DNA of 64,000 nucleotides from Sulfurimonas hongkongensis (lineage in GTDB: Bacteria; Campylobacterota; Campylobacteria; Campylobacterales; Sulfurimonadaceae): contig NZ_AUPZ01000007.1 of the NCBI RefSeq assembly GCF_000445475.1, positions 211,432 to 275,431 on the forward strand, read 5' to 3'. The notes under the pieces were generated by a model that saw nothing but the letters and a program-made list of their open reading frames with translations, was not told the origin of the DNA and did no database searches. Shown here piece by piece: positions 46,932-56,406 of this stretch. The position numbers and the translations under genes are program-made. The first letter of the stretch is position 1, and each line of letters opens with the position of its first letter.

Positions 46932-47387
46932 GTGGTAGATGTAGTACTTTATATACATATATTAGCAGCAACTGCATGGATAGGTGGGGCACTTCTACTT
47001 TTTGCTTTAGGTATCTTGCTAAAAGAAAAAGAGGCACAAGTGCAAACATATGAGCATCTAGGACCGCTATATGGATATTTTGAGACTTTTTGGCTTGTAG
47101 TTTTACTTAGTACAGGAACATTCCTCTTTTTTAATTTTAATCTTATAGAAGTTTTAACGCTTGATGTTGATGAGTCAAAACTTGGTTATATGATGAGCAA
47201 TAAACTCTTTTATGTTGGTGCGATTACAATTTTTACGATTGTGCACATGAGGATTGCACTAAAGACGCATAAAAACGAACGTTCTATAATCCAAAAGATA
47301 GTCTCACGCGCAAGTTCTATGATGATTTTCTTTTTAAACCTTATTGTCTTATGGTACGCAATGCAGCTAAGACACATACTCTCTTAG
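46932..47387 (+). CDS. Four-helix membrane protein (CopD/DUF2269-like)
   Basis: A 151-residue inner-membrane protein starting at GTG with an AAGAGGA ribosome site. There are four hydrophobic helices (about 3-30, 50-72, 90-108, 125-147). His residues lie in YIHILAATAWIGG, YEHLG, IVHMRI and LRHILS, at positions where CopD-like or DUF2269 proteins bind haem or copper. The function cannot be fixed from sequence. It is separated from trpS by 63 bases and may be read through from it. Confidence 0.65.
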   Translation: MVDVVLYIHILAATAWIGGALLLFALGILLKEKEAQVQTYEHLGPLYGYFETFWLVVLLSTGTFLFFNFNLIEVLTLDVDESKLGYMMSNKLFYVGAITIFTIVHMRIALKTHKNERSIIQKIVSRASSMMIFFLNLIVLWYAMQLRHILS

Positions 47388-47389
47388 CT

Positions 47390-47647
47390 CTATATCTCTT
47401 GATTTTTCCATGCCTCTATAGCATCTACGAGATTTTCAAAACCGCTTACTCTTCCAACTATGAAGATTTCATCAAAAACAAAGCAAGATATGTTTCCGTT
47501 TGGCTCTAGCAAAAACATAGCGTTTTCATCTTCTGCTCTTTTGTCGCTAGAGAGAACTCTCATGCCATCTATGGTGTCGTTGATAGTTGGAATATCGTCA
47601 TACTCAATGCCTATGAGCTTTTTGCCATCACTAAAATAATCAGCCAT
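47390..47647 (-). CDS. Conserved hypothetical small protein
   Basis: An 85-residue soluble, acidic protein that I do not recognise. It has no signal peptide or membrane helix. The pattern FSDGKKLIGIEYDDIP, then NAMFLLEPNGNISCFVFDEIFIVGRV, suggests a small beta-rich fold. It converges on the CopD-like gene with almost no gap. A GGCGAAAGATGG start region gives a plausible ribosome site. Confidence 0.6.
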   Translation of the reverse strand: MADYFSDGKKLIGIEYDDIPTINDTIDGMRVLSSDKRAEDENAMFLLEPNGNISCFVFDEIFIVGRVSGFENLVDAIEAWKNQEI

Positions 47648-47724
47648 CTTTCGCCTCTTTTGTTTTTGATATAATTTTATAATTTTTAAGTTAATAAGAT
47701 TTCAAACTAACCATAAGTGAAGAT

Positions 47725-48315
47725 ATGAAAAAAACTTTTTTTGAGACCATCAGAGTTGCTGATGGAAATATTTTACATTTAGATTATCATCAAAAACGAT
47801 ATGAGAGTGTTTTGTCTTTACTAGATGCAAAAGAGTTTAAAAATTTAAAAGAGTATATAAAACCACCTAGCTCAGGGCTTTATAGATGTAGAATAGTTTA
47901 TGACGAAAATGAGCTAGGTGTGGAGTTCTTTAAATATAAAAAGAGAGAGATAAAGAGTCTAAAACTTGTTTATGATGATGAGATTACATATGCTTATAAG
48001 TCAAGCCAAAGAGAGCATCTTGATAAGCTTTTTACGCAAAGAGGATTATGTGATGATGTTTTGATAGTAAAAAATTCGTTTATAACTGATACAACTATCG
48101 CAAATGTTGCTTTTTTGAGAGATGGACTTTGGTATACTCCTAAGACACCACTTCTTTGCGGGACTACAAGAGAGAGACTTCTTGATGAGGGAAAAATAAT
48201 ACTAAAAAATATAAGAGTAGATGAGCTAAGTTTGTACTCAGGTTTAGCACTTATGAATGCTATGATAGATTTTGATATAATTACGCTAGATAATTTAAAG
48301 GATACTATTTGTTAG
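47725..48315 (+). CDS. pabC: Class IV aminotransferase-like (aminodeoxychorismate lyase-type)
   Basis: A 196-residue PLP protein of the branched-chain aminotransferase/ADC-lyase fold, shorter than the usual 270. The start FFETIRVADGNILHLDYHQKR, the likely PLP-Lys in YAYKSSQRE (about 90), ITDTTIANVAFL and CGTTRERLL for phosphate binding are recognisable. It would release p-aminobenzoate from aminodeoxychorismate for folate. The next gene starts inside its last codons. Confidence 0.8.
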   Translation: MKKTFFETIRVADGNILHLDYHQKRYESVLSLLDAKEFKNLKEYIKPPSSGLYRCRIVYDENELGVEFFKYKKREIKSLKLVYDDEITYAYKSSQREHLDKLFTQRGLCDDVLIVKNSFITDTTIANVAFLRDGLWYTPKTPLLCGTTRERLLDEGKIILKNIRVDELSLYSGLALMNAMIDFDIITLDNLKDTIC

Positions 48316-48767
48316 AGAGTCTTACAAACAACAAAGAGTTTGCACAACTGATGCAAAAACACACACAAGAAGTCATCATCCACTTCTTTAAAGAAGAGCA
48401 AAATTTTGGAATACTGTGTAAGATAGAAGATGTTGAGTTTTCTCCAGCCCTCCCACAAGATATAATCTCAGAGTTTCGCCCACTCACGCTCTTTTTTTTA
48501 GCAGGATATACATTTGAGACTGCACATATAAAAGATGATTACTTGACATTTGAAGCTGGTTTTGGAGCTGAAAATTTTGGAAGCATTGTGAGCGTACCAC
48601 TCTATAGTATTATGCAAATCATAGTAGATGAGACTCCAGTGATGATAAATCTGTCAAATCAAAAAATAGAACAAAAACCTAAAAAAGTAGTGGATAAAAA
48701 AGGAGTTGAGGACTCGATGGCAACATTTCTCTCAAACCCAGAAAATTCTAGGTTCGTGAAAAAGTAG
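48309..48767 (+). CDS. Conserved hypothetical protein
   Basis: A 152-residue soluble protein I cannot assign. It starts at TTG overlapping the pabC stop, with AAAGGA 8 bases upstream, so it is translationally coupled. The N-terminus is helical (LLESLTNNKEFAQLMQKHTQ), the core hydrophobic and beta-rich (YLTFEAGFGAENFGSIVSVP) and the tail charged. FGSIVSVPLYSIMQIIVDETP resembles an oligomerisation strand, and overall it recalls small ClpX-adaptor-like (SspB-type) proteins only vaguely. Confidence 0.6.
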   Translation: MLESLTNNKEFAQLMQKHTQEVIIHFFKEEQNFGILCKIEDVEFSPALPQDIISEFRPLTLFFLAGYTFETAHIKDDYLTFEAGFGAENFGSIVSVPLYSIMQIIVDETPVMINLSNQKIEQKPKKVVDKKGVEDSMATFLSNPENSRFVKK

Positions 48768-49670
48768 TTATATTTTGTTTAAAGATAAAAGATAGTTTAC
48801 AACATTATCTACAAAAGCATCGTGCTTTCTCTCTTTTAAGTAAGCTATATAGAAATTTCTCTCTATCTTGTAATTTTTAAGCCTAGCTTCAAAAAGCCTT
48901 CCTGAATCTAGCTCAGACTGTATGACATGGCGAGACATTATGGAAACAAGTGGTCTTGATGCATTTTTATCTGCGTTTAAGATAGACTCTTTTATAGAAG
49001 TAGGAGAGGCAAGTACTGCTAAAACATTGAAGTTTGCACACTGAACGCCCAGCTCTTCAAAAACCTCAGAAGTGAGTCTTCTAGTGTGCGAGTCTTCATT
49101 TCTACAAATCCAGTCAAAGTCAAATAGTTCCTCTGAACTTACTTGTTTTTTGATAGGTTGGTTTGAAAAAAGAACAAGTTCATCTTGGACCCACTCTCTA
49201 TATATTATGCCATCTCTAAAAACAGGTGATTCTATAAGGGCTAAGTCTATCTTTTTCTCTTCAAGTTGATCTATAATGTTTGATGATAAGTCTACATGCA
49301 TATAGACTTCGTTATCTATTCGTTTTTTGATTTCGCCTAGATAGTTTGGAAGTACATAGTTGCCTATGGCATTTGAGCTACCCATGATAAATGTGAACTC
49401 TTTATTTATAATCTTAAGAAGCTCTTTTTCACCATTTACAATGGCCTTGTCAAGTTTTGTTGCAATCCTATATAGATCTTCACCCTCTTTAGTGAGTAAG
49501 ATGCCATTCTTTTTTCGCTCAACAATTTTAGTATCAAGATAGTCTTCTATAAACTTAATCTGTTGAGTAACCGCTGGTTGAGATATACCTAATTTAGCTG
49601 ATGCCTTAGAGAAACTCTTCTCTTTTATGACCATTAAAAAGGTCTGTAACTTGGCAAAATCTTTTAACAT
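48768..49670 (-). CDS. LysR-family transcriptional regulator
   Basis: A 300-residue regulator. The N-terminal winged HTH (about 1-65: FAKLQTFLMVIKEKSFSKAS then LGISQPAVTQQIKFIEDYLD) is the LysR signature. A linker helix and a two-lobed periplasmic-binding-type effector domain (about 90-295) follow. The effector is unknown. It is divergent from the uvrD-like helicase gene; the 130-base gap with several TATAAT boxes is the likely binding region. Confidence 0.93.
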   Translation of the reverse strand: MLKDFAKLQTFLMVIKEKSFSKASAKLGISQPAVTQQIKFIEDYLDTKIVERKKNGILLTKEGEDLYRIATKLDKAIVNGEKELLKIINKEFTFIMGSSNAIGNYVLPNYLGEIKKRIDNEVYMHVDLSSNIIDQLEEKKIDLALIESPVFRDGIIYREWVQDELVLFSNQPIKKQVSSEELFDFDWICRNEDSHTRRLTSEVFEELGVQCANFNVLAVLASPTSIKESILNADKNASRPLVSIMSRHVIQSELDSGRLFEARLKNYKIERNFYIAYLKERKHDAFVDNVVNYLLSLNKI

Positions 49671-49702
49671 AATAATTCCTATAAGTTTAATGAATAGTTG
49701 AA

Positions 49703-49721
49703 ATTATAACTCAATATTATA
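49703..49721 (-). promoter_or_regulatory. -10 candidates for lysR
   Basis: Two TATAAT boxes on the minus strand (49703-49708 and 49716-49721), 33 and 46 bases before the lysR ATG. Confidence 0.45.
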
Positions 49722-49739
49722 ATTATTGCAATAGTTTTG

Positions 49740-49766
49740 TATAATTTATGAGTATTTAGTTATAAT
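49740..49766 (+). promoter_or_regulatory. -10 candidates for the helicase-truB-csrA operon
   Basis: Two TATAAT boxes on the plus strand (49740-49745 and 49761-49766), 55 and 34 bases before the helicase ATG. Confidence 0.5.
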
Positions 49767-49800
49767 AAACTAAATTAACAATAAATTAGAGCAAAAACAG

Positions 49801-51852
49801 ATGGAAAAAATATTTGAAAAACTTAATGATTCTCAGAGTCAAGCAGTAAAACAATCTGAGGGTCCTGTGCTAATACTCGCAGGAGCAGGAAGTGGCAAAA
49901 CCACGACTATAGTTTCTCGCCTTGCTTATCTTATACAGGTCTTGGGCATCCCAGCATCAAACACTCTAACGCTTACCTTTACAAACAAAGCAGCAAAAGA
50001 GATGAGAGAGAGAGCTTTGAGTATGATAGGCGATGCTGCATCATATCCTCCACTTCTTTGCACATTTCATAAGTTTGGATTGCTCTTTTTAAAGTTTCAT
50101 ATACATCTGTTAAATAGGCAAAACAACTTTGTAGTTATAGATACAGATGATAAAAAAAGAATCATCAAAAAGATAAACTCAGAGATACCAACTCCACTAA
50201 TAGCAAGTGAGATTTCAAGGTATAAAAACTCACTTCTTACCCCAGATGATGCTTATAAACAAGCTGAATTTTTCAACTATCAACAAATCGCAAAAGTTTA
50301 TGAAGAGTATGAGTCCTATCTAAAAGAGAATAACTTAGTTGATTTTGATGATCTTATAGCTTTAACGTATAGACTTTTAGATGAAAACCCAGATCTAGCG
50401 AAAACTACATCGCAAAAGTATAGCTATATTATGATAGATGAGTATCAAGATACAAATGAGCTACAATTAAAACTGCTGCAAAAACTTTGTACGGCTCACA
50501 ACAATATCTGCGTAGTTGGAGATGATGATCAAAGTATCTATGGTTGGCGTGGTGCAAATATACGAAATATTATGGAGTTTCATGAGGATTTTCTTGGTAC
50601 TTCTGTCTTTAAACTTGAAAACAATTACCGCTCAAAAGAGCCCATACTCAAAGTTGCTAATGCACTTATAGAGCATAACCGCTCAAGACTTGGCAAAAAA
50701 CTTATAGCAACAAGAGGCAGTGGCGAGGATGTGACAATACTTAACTCTTATGATGAAAATGAAGAGGCAAGAAAGATAGCTGCGAAGATAAAAAACCTTC
50801 TAGACTCAGGTGTCAGGCCAAATGATATAGCGATACTTTACCGCGTAAATGTTTTAAGCCGCTCCATAGAAGAGGGACTCAACCGTGCGAGAATAGCTTA
50901 CAAACTCGTTGGAGGATTGAGATTTTATGATAGAGCTGAGATAAAAGACCTTATAAGTTACATCAGAATTATTACAAACTTTCATGATGATTTTTCTTTT
51001 AAAAGGGTTGTAAATAAACCAAAGAGAGGCTTAGGAAAAGCTAGTGTAGAAAAGATAGAGCTTGCAGCTCACAGGGCATCTTCATCCATCTATGAGTACA
51101 TAAAAACAGCCTCAATAGAAGAACTTGAAGCACTTGTAAAAAAGAAAAATTCCAAAACCCTAAAAGAGTTTATAAAAAATCTCGAAGAAGTCTCAAGAGT
51201 CGCTACAGACTCAACTTATGAGTTTATAGATATTTTAGAAGAGACATTTAAGTTAAAAAACATCTATACAGGGATGGTTGATGAGGCTGAGAGAGTCTTA
51301 AATATGGACGAGTTTTATGGACTCTTTCGTGATTTTGTTAAAAAGTCTCCAGAATCAGGTTTGGATGAGTTTTTAAATGAGCTAACTCTTCAAAGTGAAC
51401 AAGATCAAGTTGAGGGCGAGAGCATCTATATGATGAGTATTCACGCTTCAAAAGGTTTAGAGTTTGACCATATCTTTATCATAGGGCTTGAAGAGGGCTT
51501 TTTGCCTCTTGTGGGCGATGGAAGCGACTTAGAAGAAGAGAGACGTTTAGGTTATGTCTCTTTTACAAGAGCAAAAGAGACCCTTACACTCTCCCATGCA
51601 CTAAGTAGATTTTACAAAGGAAGAAGAAGTGACTTACAAAAGAGTAGATTCTTCAATGAATCTGGACTTTGTGAGGGTTCACTAAAGCTAGAGAAAAATA
51701 CAGTTTTTAAAAAGGGCGACTTGGTTCGTCATAAAGTCTTTGGAACGGGCAGAGTAGCTGGTGTGGCAAAAAGTGGGCGAGAGTTTAAGTTAAATATAAA
51801 TTTTGCAGGTACAAAAAGAGACATACTTGCATCTTTTGTAGAGAGACTATGA
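49801..51852 (+). CDS. UvrD/Rep/PcrA-type DNA helicase
   Basis: A 683-residue superfamily 1A 3'-5' helicase. Motifs: LNDSQSQAV (Q-like), LAGAGSGKTTTIVSR (Walker A, about 27-41), LTFTNKAAKEMRERA (Ia), IMIDEYQDTNELQ (II), VVGDDDQSIYGWRGA (III), LENNYRS (IV), MSIHASKGLEFDHIFIIGLE (V) and EERRLGYVSFTRAK (VI). The C-terminus has a PcrA-like Tudor-type patch (KGDLVRHKVFGTGRV). It serves repair and removal of RecA or blocked polymerases. It overlaps truB by 4 bases (ATGA). Confidence 0.95.
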   Translation: MEKIFEKLNDSQSQAVKQSEGPVLILAGAGSGKTTTIVSRLAYLIQVLGIPASNTLTLTFTNKAAKEMRERALSMIGDAASYPPLLCTFHKFGLLFLKFHIHLLNRQNNFVVIDTDDKKRIIKKINSEIPTPLIASEISRYKNSLLTPDDAYKQAEFFNYQQIAKVYEEYESYLKENNLVDFDDLIALTYRLLDENPDLAKTTSQKYSYIMIDEYQDTNELQLKLLQKLCTAHNNICVVGDDDQSIYGWRGANIRNIMEFHEDFLGTSVFKLENNYRSKEPILKVANALIEHNRSRLGKKLIATRGSGEDVTILNSYDENEEARKIAAKIKNLLDSGVRPNDIAILYRVNVLSRSIEEGLNRARIAYKLVGGLRFYDRAEIKDLISYIRIITNFHDDFSFKRVVNKPKRGLGKASVEKIELAAHRASSSIYEYIKTASIEELEALVKKKNSKTLKEFIKNLEEVSRVATDSTYEFIDILEETFKLKNIYTGMVDEAERVLNMDEFYGLFRDFVKKSPESGLDEFLNELTLQSEQDQVEGESIYMMSIHASKGLEFDHIFIIGLEEGFLPLVGDGSDLEEERRLGYVSFTRAKETLTLSHALSRFYKGRRSDLQKSRFFNESGLCEGSLKLEKNTVFKKGDLVRHKVFGTGRVAGVAKSGREFKLNINFAGTKRDILASFVERL

Positions 51853-52673
51853 ATAGACTCTTTGTAGCTTACAAACCTGCAGGGACTAGCTCAAACTTTT
51901 TTCTTTCAAAATTAAAACGAAAATACAAAAATAAAAAAGCAGGTTTTGCAGGAACACTTGACCCTTTTGCAAAAGGTGTTTTGCTTGTCGGTTTTGGTTC
52001 ACATACTAAACTCTTTCGGTTTTTAAACAAAACTCCAAAGAGTTATCGTGCTACTCTTTGGTTAGGTGCTGCGTCTCTTTCATTAGACACTGAAATGATA
52101 GAGAGTGTTGACATGATAGATGAGATTGATGAGGCAAGAGTTAAAGAAGTTGTGGAGTCATTAAGAGGCGACTTAGAGTATGAGCCACCTATTTTTAGCG
52201 CTAAACGCATAAATGGGCAGAGAGCTTATGACCTAGCTAGAGCTGGCAGAGAATTTAGTCTTAATAAAATCAACTCTAGTATCTATGAAATAAAGCTTAT
52301 AAGTTATTGTCACCCCTTTGTGACTTTTGAAGCTACAGTCTCAGAGGGCACGTATATCCGCTCACTTGGACGTATTATAGCCCAGAGATTAGGCGTGTCT
52401 GATGGAAGCCTTAGTGCCCTAGAGAGACTAAATGAGGGACAGTTTGTTTATGAAGATGAAAAGCCTCTTGATATTAAAAAATCACTCAATATTGCTCAAA
52501 ATTTCTACCTAGGAGATAGTGATAATCTCAAATATGGAAGAGTTCTTGCTTTAGAAGATTTACAGATGCAAAATGATGGATACTATTGGCTTGACAATGG
52601 CGATAATATATCTGTTATAAATGTAGCAGACAAAAGTGTTAAATATGAACTAGGCAGGATATACACATGTTAG
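51849..52673 (+). CDS. truB: tRNA pseudouridine-55 synthase
   Basis: A 274-residue enzyme making pseudouridine 55 in the tRNA T loop. The catalytic Asp lies in [15 protein letters not shown] (about 35-49). [36 protein letters not shown] and [18 protein letters not shown] are the family motifs. It overlaps both neighbours (helicase by 4 bases, csrA by 7), so translation is coupled through the operon. Confidence 0.96.
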   Translation: MNRLFVAYKPAGTSSNFFLSKLKRKYKNKKAGFAGTLDPFAKGVLLVGFGSHTKLFRFLNKTPKSYRATLWLGAASLSLDTEMIESVDMIDEIDEARVKEVVESLRGDLEYEPPIFSAKRINGQRAYDLARAGREFSLNKINSSIYEIKLISYCHPFVTFEATVSEGTYIRSLGRIIAQRLGVSDGSLSALERLNEGQFVYEDEKPLDIKKSLNIAQNFYLGDSDNLKYGRVLALEDLQMQNDGYYWLDNGDNISVINVADKSVKYELGRIYTC

Positions 52674-52897
52674 TATTAGCTAGAAAACTCGATGAGTCAA
52701 TCATTATTGGTGACAATATAAGTATAAAAATTATATCCATAGATAAGGGTGTGGTAAAACTTGGTATTGACGCTCCACGAGATGTAGATATCATCAGAAA
52801 TGAACTTATAGAAGATATAAAAGACTCAAATATAGCAGCTTCAAAAGAGCAAAACATAACTGACTTAGACACTCTTAGTAAGATTTTAAAAAAGTAA
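52667..52897 (+). CDS. csrA: Carbon storage / flagellin translation regulator CsrA
   Basis: A 76-residue RNA-binding dimer. [20 protein letters not shown] and [18 protein letters not shown] are the canonical strands that bind GGA loops in mRNAs. In Campylobacterota CsrA represses flagellin translation and is titrated by FliW (also encoded in this window). The C-terminal tail after residue 60 is longer and variable. It starts inside truB and is followed 4 bases later by ispE. Confidence 0.97.
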   Translation: MLVLARKLDESIIIGDNISIKIISIDKGVVKLGIDAPRDVDIIRNELIEDIKDSNIAASKEQNITDLDTLSKILKK

Positions 52898-52901
52898 AAA
52901 G

Positions 52902-53684
52902 ATGAAGATTTACAAAGCATATGCAAAAGTAAATATTTTTTTAAAAATAACAGGAAAAAGAGAGAGCTATCACGAGATTATCTCTCGTTTTATGAGAGTT
53001 GGTACTCTTTATGATGAACTCTCATTTGCTCCTAAGACTAAAGATACTTTTGAAATAATAGGCGATTTTTCTTGTACTATAGAGCAAAACACCATATATA
53101 AAGCCTATAAAGCTCTACTGGATGCAACGTCTTCAGAGTCACTAGAAAAACTAATGCAAACTTATGCTATAAAAGTAGAGAAAAATATTCCAGCTTTTGC
53201 AGGACTTGGCGGTGGAAGTAGTGATGCTGCAACTTATCTTAAGATGTGTAATGAAGTGTTGCATCTTGGACTTAGCAATAACGAACTAGCAAAGATAGGT
53301 GCTAATGTTGGTGCTGATGTAGCTTTTTTTGTTTATGGATATGATAGTGCAAATGTTAGCGGTGTTGGCGAAATTGTGCAAGAGTTTAAAGAAGATATCT
53401 TAGAGTTTGAGATATATACTCCAAAAGTAGAGATTAGCACCCCAATAGTTTACAAGAGTTACAGAGAAAACTTTTACTCACCCCTAGACGGATTTGAGAC
53501 TTATGAGCTAAAAAATAAAAGTTCATTAGAAATCTTAGAGAGTATGAGCATAGATGAGGCAAATGACCTTTTTAAACCAGCGATGCAAGAGTATAAAGAG
53601 TTAAAAGAGCATTATAGAGCAGGATGGTATTTTAGTGGGAGTGGAAGTAGTTTTTTTAGGGTAAAAGAAAAAAGCCTAATCTAA
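52902..53684 (+). CDS. ispE: 4-diphosphocytidyl-2-C-methylerythritol kinase
   Basis: A 260-residue GHMP-family kinase of the MEP isoprenoid pathway. YAKVNIFLKITGKRESYHEI at the N-terminus contains the catalytic Lys/Asn/His region, and PAFAGLGGGSSDAATYLKM (about 96-114) is the ATP loop; GADVAFFVYG and YFSGSGSSFF complete the fold. The sequence is slightly short for the family. The start lies 4 bases after csrA. Confidence 0.95.
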   Translation: MKIYKAYAKVNIFLKITGKRESYHEIISRFMRVGTLYDELSFAPKTKDTFEIIGDFSCTIEQNTIYKAYKALLDATSSESLEKLMQTYAIKVEKNIPAFAGLGGGSSDAATYLKMCNEVLHLGLSNNELAKIGANVGADVAFFVYGYDSANVSGVGEIVQEFKEDILEFEIYTPKVEISTPIVYKSYRENFYSPLDGFETYELKNKSSLEILESMSIDEANDLFKPAMQEYKELKEHYRAGWYFSGSGSSFFRVKEKSLI

Positions 53685-53742
53685 AGCTTTAAGAAGAAAT
53701 GATAAGATGTTATTAAAATAATTTGAATAAGGAAAGTTAATT

Positions 53743-54198
53743 ATGGGCGAAACCATAGCAAAAAATAAAAAAGCCTATTTTGATTACTTTTTAGAAGAGA
53801 AATTTGAAGCAGGTTTGGTTCTTAGTGGAAGTGAAGTAAAAGGCATTCGTGCAAATAGAGTAAATCTAAAAGATAGTTTTATTCGTTTTGTAAAGGGTGA
53901 AGCTTACCTCTTTAACGCTCATATAGGAAGACTAGAGACTACCCATCACTACTATACTCATGAAGAGAGAGGAAATAGAAAACTACTTTTACATAAAAAA
54001 GAGATAGAAAAGATGAGAAAAGCAGTAGAGAGAGATGGCTATACGATAGTTCCTCTACAGCTTTACTTCAATGCAAGGAATATAGTAAAGATTCAAATTG
54101 CCATTGCAAAAGGTAAACAGCTTCATGACAAAAGAGAAGATTTAAAGCAAAAAGATATGAAAAGAGATGTGCAAAGAGCCATTAAGGAGTATAAATGA
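53743..54198 (+). CDS. smpB: SsrA-binding protein SmpB
   Basis: A 151-residue partner of tmRNA in ribosome rescue. [39 protein letters not shown] and the C-terminal [20 protein letters not shown] are the hallmark blocks. Length is standard. It overlaps the next gene by 4 bases. tmRNA itself is not in the window. Confidence 0.97.
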   Translation: MGETIAKNKKAYFDYFLEEKFEAGLVLSGSEVKGIRANRVNLKDSFIRFVKGEAYLFNAHIGRLETTHHYYTHEERGNRKLLLHKKEIEKMRKAVERDGYTIVPLQLYFNARNIVKIQIAIAKGKQLHDKREDLKQKDMKRDVQRAIKEYK

Positions 54199-55049
54199 GA
54201 TATCTGATATTTTTTATACTCTTTGCTTCTACGCTTTTCTCTTTACATATAGAGATGTCCCAAAAAAGTGTTGCAAATGGAAAAACAGCACTTTTAGAGT
54301 TTGAAAAAAAAGATGGAATTTTGTATGAAAAACTTATATTAGATAAAAAAGAGTACAAAGTTTATGAACATCCATTAGATGCAAAAAAATATTACGCCCT
54401 TATTCCCATCAGCTACTATGAAAAGCCATCTAAAAAAACTATTAAACTACTTTATAAGCAAGATGCAAAAGAGATGAGCAAGACAGTAGCCTTAGAAGTA
54501 AAAGATGGGTTTTACAAAAAAGAGACATTAAAAGTACAACAATCAAAAGTCACATTAAGCCAAAAAGATAAAAAAAGAGCAGAAAAAGAGTATGTAGAGG
54601 CTATGAAAGTTTACAATACTTCAACCCCAAAAAGCTACATCACCTCTGAGTTTATAGCCCCAATGCAAAGTAAAATAACTAGCGAGTTTGGAAAGGCTAG
54701 AATCTATAATGATACCTTAAAAGGTTATCATAGTGGAACTGACTATAGAGCAAGTGTTGGAACTCCGATTGTAGCTAGTAATGATGGAGTAGTAGCTTTA
54801 GTTAAGGATAGGTTTTACTCAGGAGGAAGCGTTATCATCGACCATGGACATGGCATCTATACTTGTTATTTTCATATGAGTAAATTTGATGTGAAAAGAG
54901 GTCAAGAAGTAAAGAGAGGCGAGACTATTGGTTTATCAGGAAAGAGTGGAAGAGTGACAGGTCCACATCTTCATTTTAGTGCTAGAGTGGCATCAGAGCA
55001 AGTTGACCCGCTACAGCTTATAGAACTACTAAACAAAAATCTATTTTAA
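54195..55049 (+). CDS. M23-family (LytM) peptidoglycan endopeptidase
   Basis: A 284-residue exported protein. The signal peptide is [16 protein letters not shown]; an Ig-like N-domain (about 20-115) and a helical linker follow. The peptidase domain (about 155-275) has zinc ligands in YHSGTDYRA (HxxxD) and [10 protein letters not shown] (HxH), with a catalytic His in [12 protein letters not shown]. All residues are present, so it should cut peptide cross-links, like the Csd/DD-endopeptidase enzymes shaping curved Campylobacterota cells. It overlaps smpB. Confidence 0.92.
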   Translation: MRYLIFFILFASTLFSLHIEMSQKSVANGKTALLEFEKKDGILYEKLILDKKEYKVYEHPLDAKKYYALIPISYYEKPSKKTIKLLYKQDAKEMSKTVALEVKDGFYKKETLKVQQSKVTLSQKDKKRAEKEYVEAMKVYNTSTPKSYITSEFIAPMQSKITSEFGKARIYNDTLKGYHSGTDYRASVGTPIVASNDGVVALVKDRFYSGGSVIIDHGHGIYTCYFHMSKFDVKRGQEVKRGETIGLSGKSGRVTGPHLHFSARVASEQVDPLQLIELLNKNLF

Positions 55050-55065
55050 AAGGTAAAATATACTT

Positions 55066-55668
55066 ATGACAACACTACAACTCTTAATGTTACTAGCTTC
55101 TGGCTTTTTCGCATTTAAAATATTTCAACATGTTCAAACGCTTCAAGAGCCAGAAGAAAAGAGAGATAACATAAGCAACACAAACCAAGGCGAGCAAAAA
55201 ACTGCTAAAACATTCTCACCATTTGACCCAGAGGCTTTGATAGAAAAAGCAGATGAAGCTTATGAGCAAAAAGATTATCAAAAAGCATTAGCTTTGCTTA
55301 TAGAAGCCAATGCAAAAGAGCCAAACAACTCAGATACTCTTTTTAAGCTCGGCTATATTTCTCAACAAATAGATGATAATGAAGAGGCACTAAACTACTA
55401 CAAAGAAGCTCTTGAGGTAGATAAAAACAATGAATTTATCCACAATTCTATGGCATCTGTATACAGAGCAAGAGGTGAATATGCCTCTGCCAAACTGCAT
55501 CTTGAAGCATCTCTAGCACTTGATGATGCAAACCCTATCACTTACTATAATTTTGGAAATCTCTTGGTAGATATGAAACATATTGATGAGGCAAAAGGGA
55601 TGTATAAAAAGGCACTAGAGCTTGATGGAGACTTTACAGAGGCAAGAGAAGAATTGGAGAAGCTTTAG
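55066..55668 (+). CDS. TPR-repeat protein with N-terminal membrane anchor
   Basis: A 200-residue protein: one hydrophobic helix (about 3-20), a charged linker, then four tetratricopeptide repeats (about 60-200; EALIEKADEAYEQKDYQKAL, DTLFKLGYISQQIDDNEEAL, FIHNSMASVYRARGEYASAK, ITYYNFGNLLVDMKHIDEAK). It likely scaffolds protein complexes at the inner membrane. It is 16 bases after the M23 gene and directly abuts NIF3. No specific partner can be read. Confidence 0.85.
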   Translation: MTTLQLLMLLASGFFAFKIFQHVQTLQEPEEKRDNISNTNQGEQKTAKTFSPFDPEALIEKADEAYEQKDYQKALALLIEANAKEPNNSDTLFKLGYISQQIDDNEEALNYYKEALEVDKNNEFIHNSMASVYRARGEYASAKLHLEASLALDDANPITYYNFGNLLVDMKHIDEAKGMYKKALELDGDFTEAREELEKL

Positions 55669-56391
55669 ATGAAAATATCGCAAATATATGATTTTTTAGA
55701 TAACTTATCGCCTTTTGAACTTCAAGAGCCTTGGGATAACTCAGGGCTTCTTTTAGGAGATTTTAATCAAGAGGTTAAAACAATAATGCTAAGTATTGAT
55801 GTTGATGAGGACTTGATAGACACAATGCAAGAGGGCACACTTCTTATAACTCATCATCCTCTTATCTTTGGTGGACTAAAGCAGTTAGAGTTTAGTAAAT
55901 ATCCTGCAAATCTCATCCAAAAAATGATACAAAAAAATATCTCAAATATCGCGATGCATACAAACTTTGACCAAACACATCTAAATGAGTATGTAGCAAC
56001 CCAGATTTTAGGTTACGAAATAGCGCAAAAGGATGGTTTTGTCGCCTATCTTGATGTTGATGAAGATTTTGATGGTTTTGCAAAAAAAGTAGCTCTTGCT
56101 TTTGGACTTCCACATGCAAAATGTGTAAAAAGTTCACAAAGGGTAAAAAGAGTAGCTCTTACAACAGGTTCAGGATGCTCACTTTTAAAGTCCATAGACG
56201 CTGACTGTTTTTTAACTGGAGATGTAAAATATCACGATGCTATGGAGGCTATGAGTATAAACCTCTCGCTTATTGACATAGGACATTTTGAGAGCGAGCG
56301 CTTTTTTGCACAAATTTTACACGAGCATTTGAAAATTTTAGGTTTAGAAGCTATAATTTCATCATCTAAGAACCCGTTCACATATATTTAA
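55669..56391 (+). CDS. NIF3-family metal-binding protein
   Basis: A 240-residue NIF3/YbgI-like protein, a toroidal di-metal family of uncertain role. ELQEPWDNSGLLLGD, ITHHPLIFGGLK (metal-binding His pair), NIAMHTNFDQT (His/Asp) and the late GHFESERF (His/Glu) are the four ligand boxes. The N-terminus lacks the middle insertion of longer members. The neighbour downstream is the FlgZ-like gene, as in Helicobacter pylori (HP0959 beside HP0958), where the pair is conserved. Confidence 0.93.
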   Translation: MKISQIYDFLDNLSPFELQEPWDNSGLLLGDFNQEVKTIMLSIDVDEDLIDTMQEGTLLITHHPLIFGGLKQLEFSKYPANLIQKMIQKNISNIAMHTNFDQTHLNEYVATQILGYEIAQKDGFVAYLDVDEDFDGFAKKVALAFGLPHAKCVKSSQRVKRVALTTGSGCSLLKSIDADCFLTGDVKYHDAMEAMSINLSLIDIGHFESERFFAQILHEHLKILGLEAIISSSKNPFTYI

Positions 56392-56406
56392 TCCAAAAGG
56401 AGACCA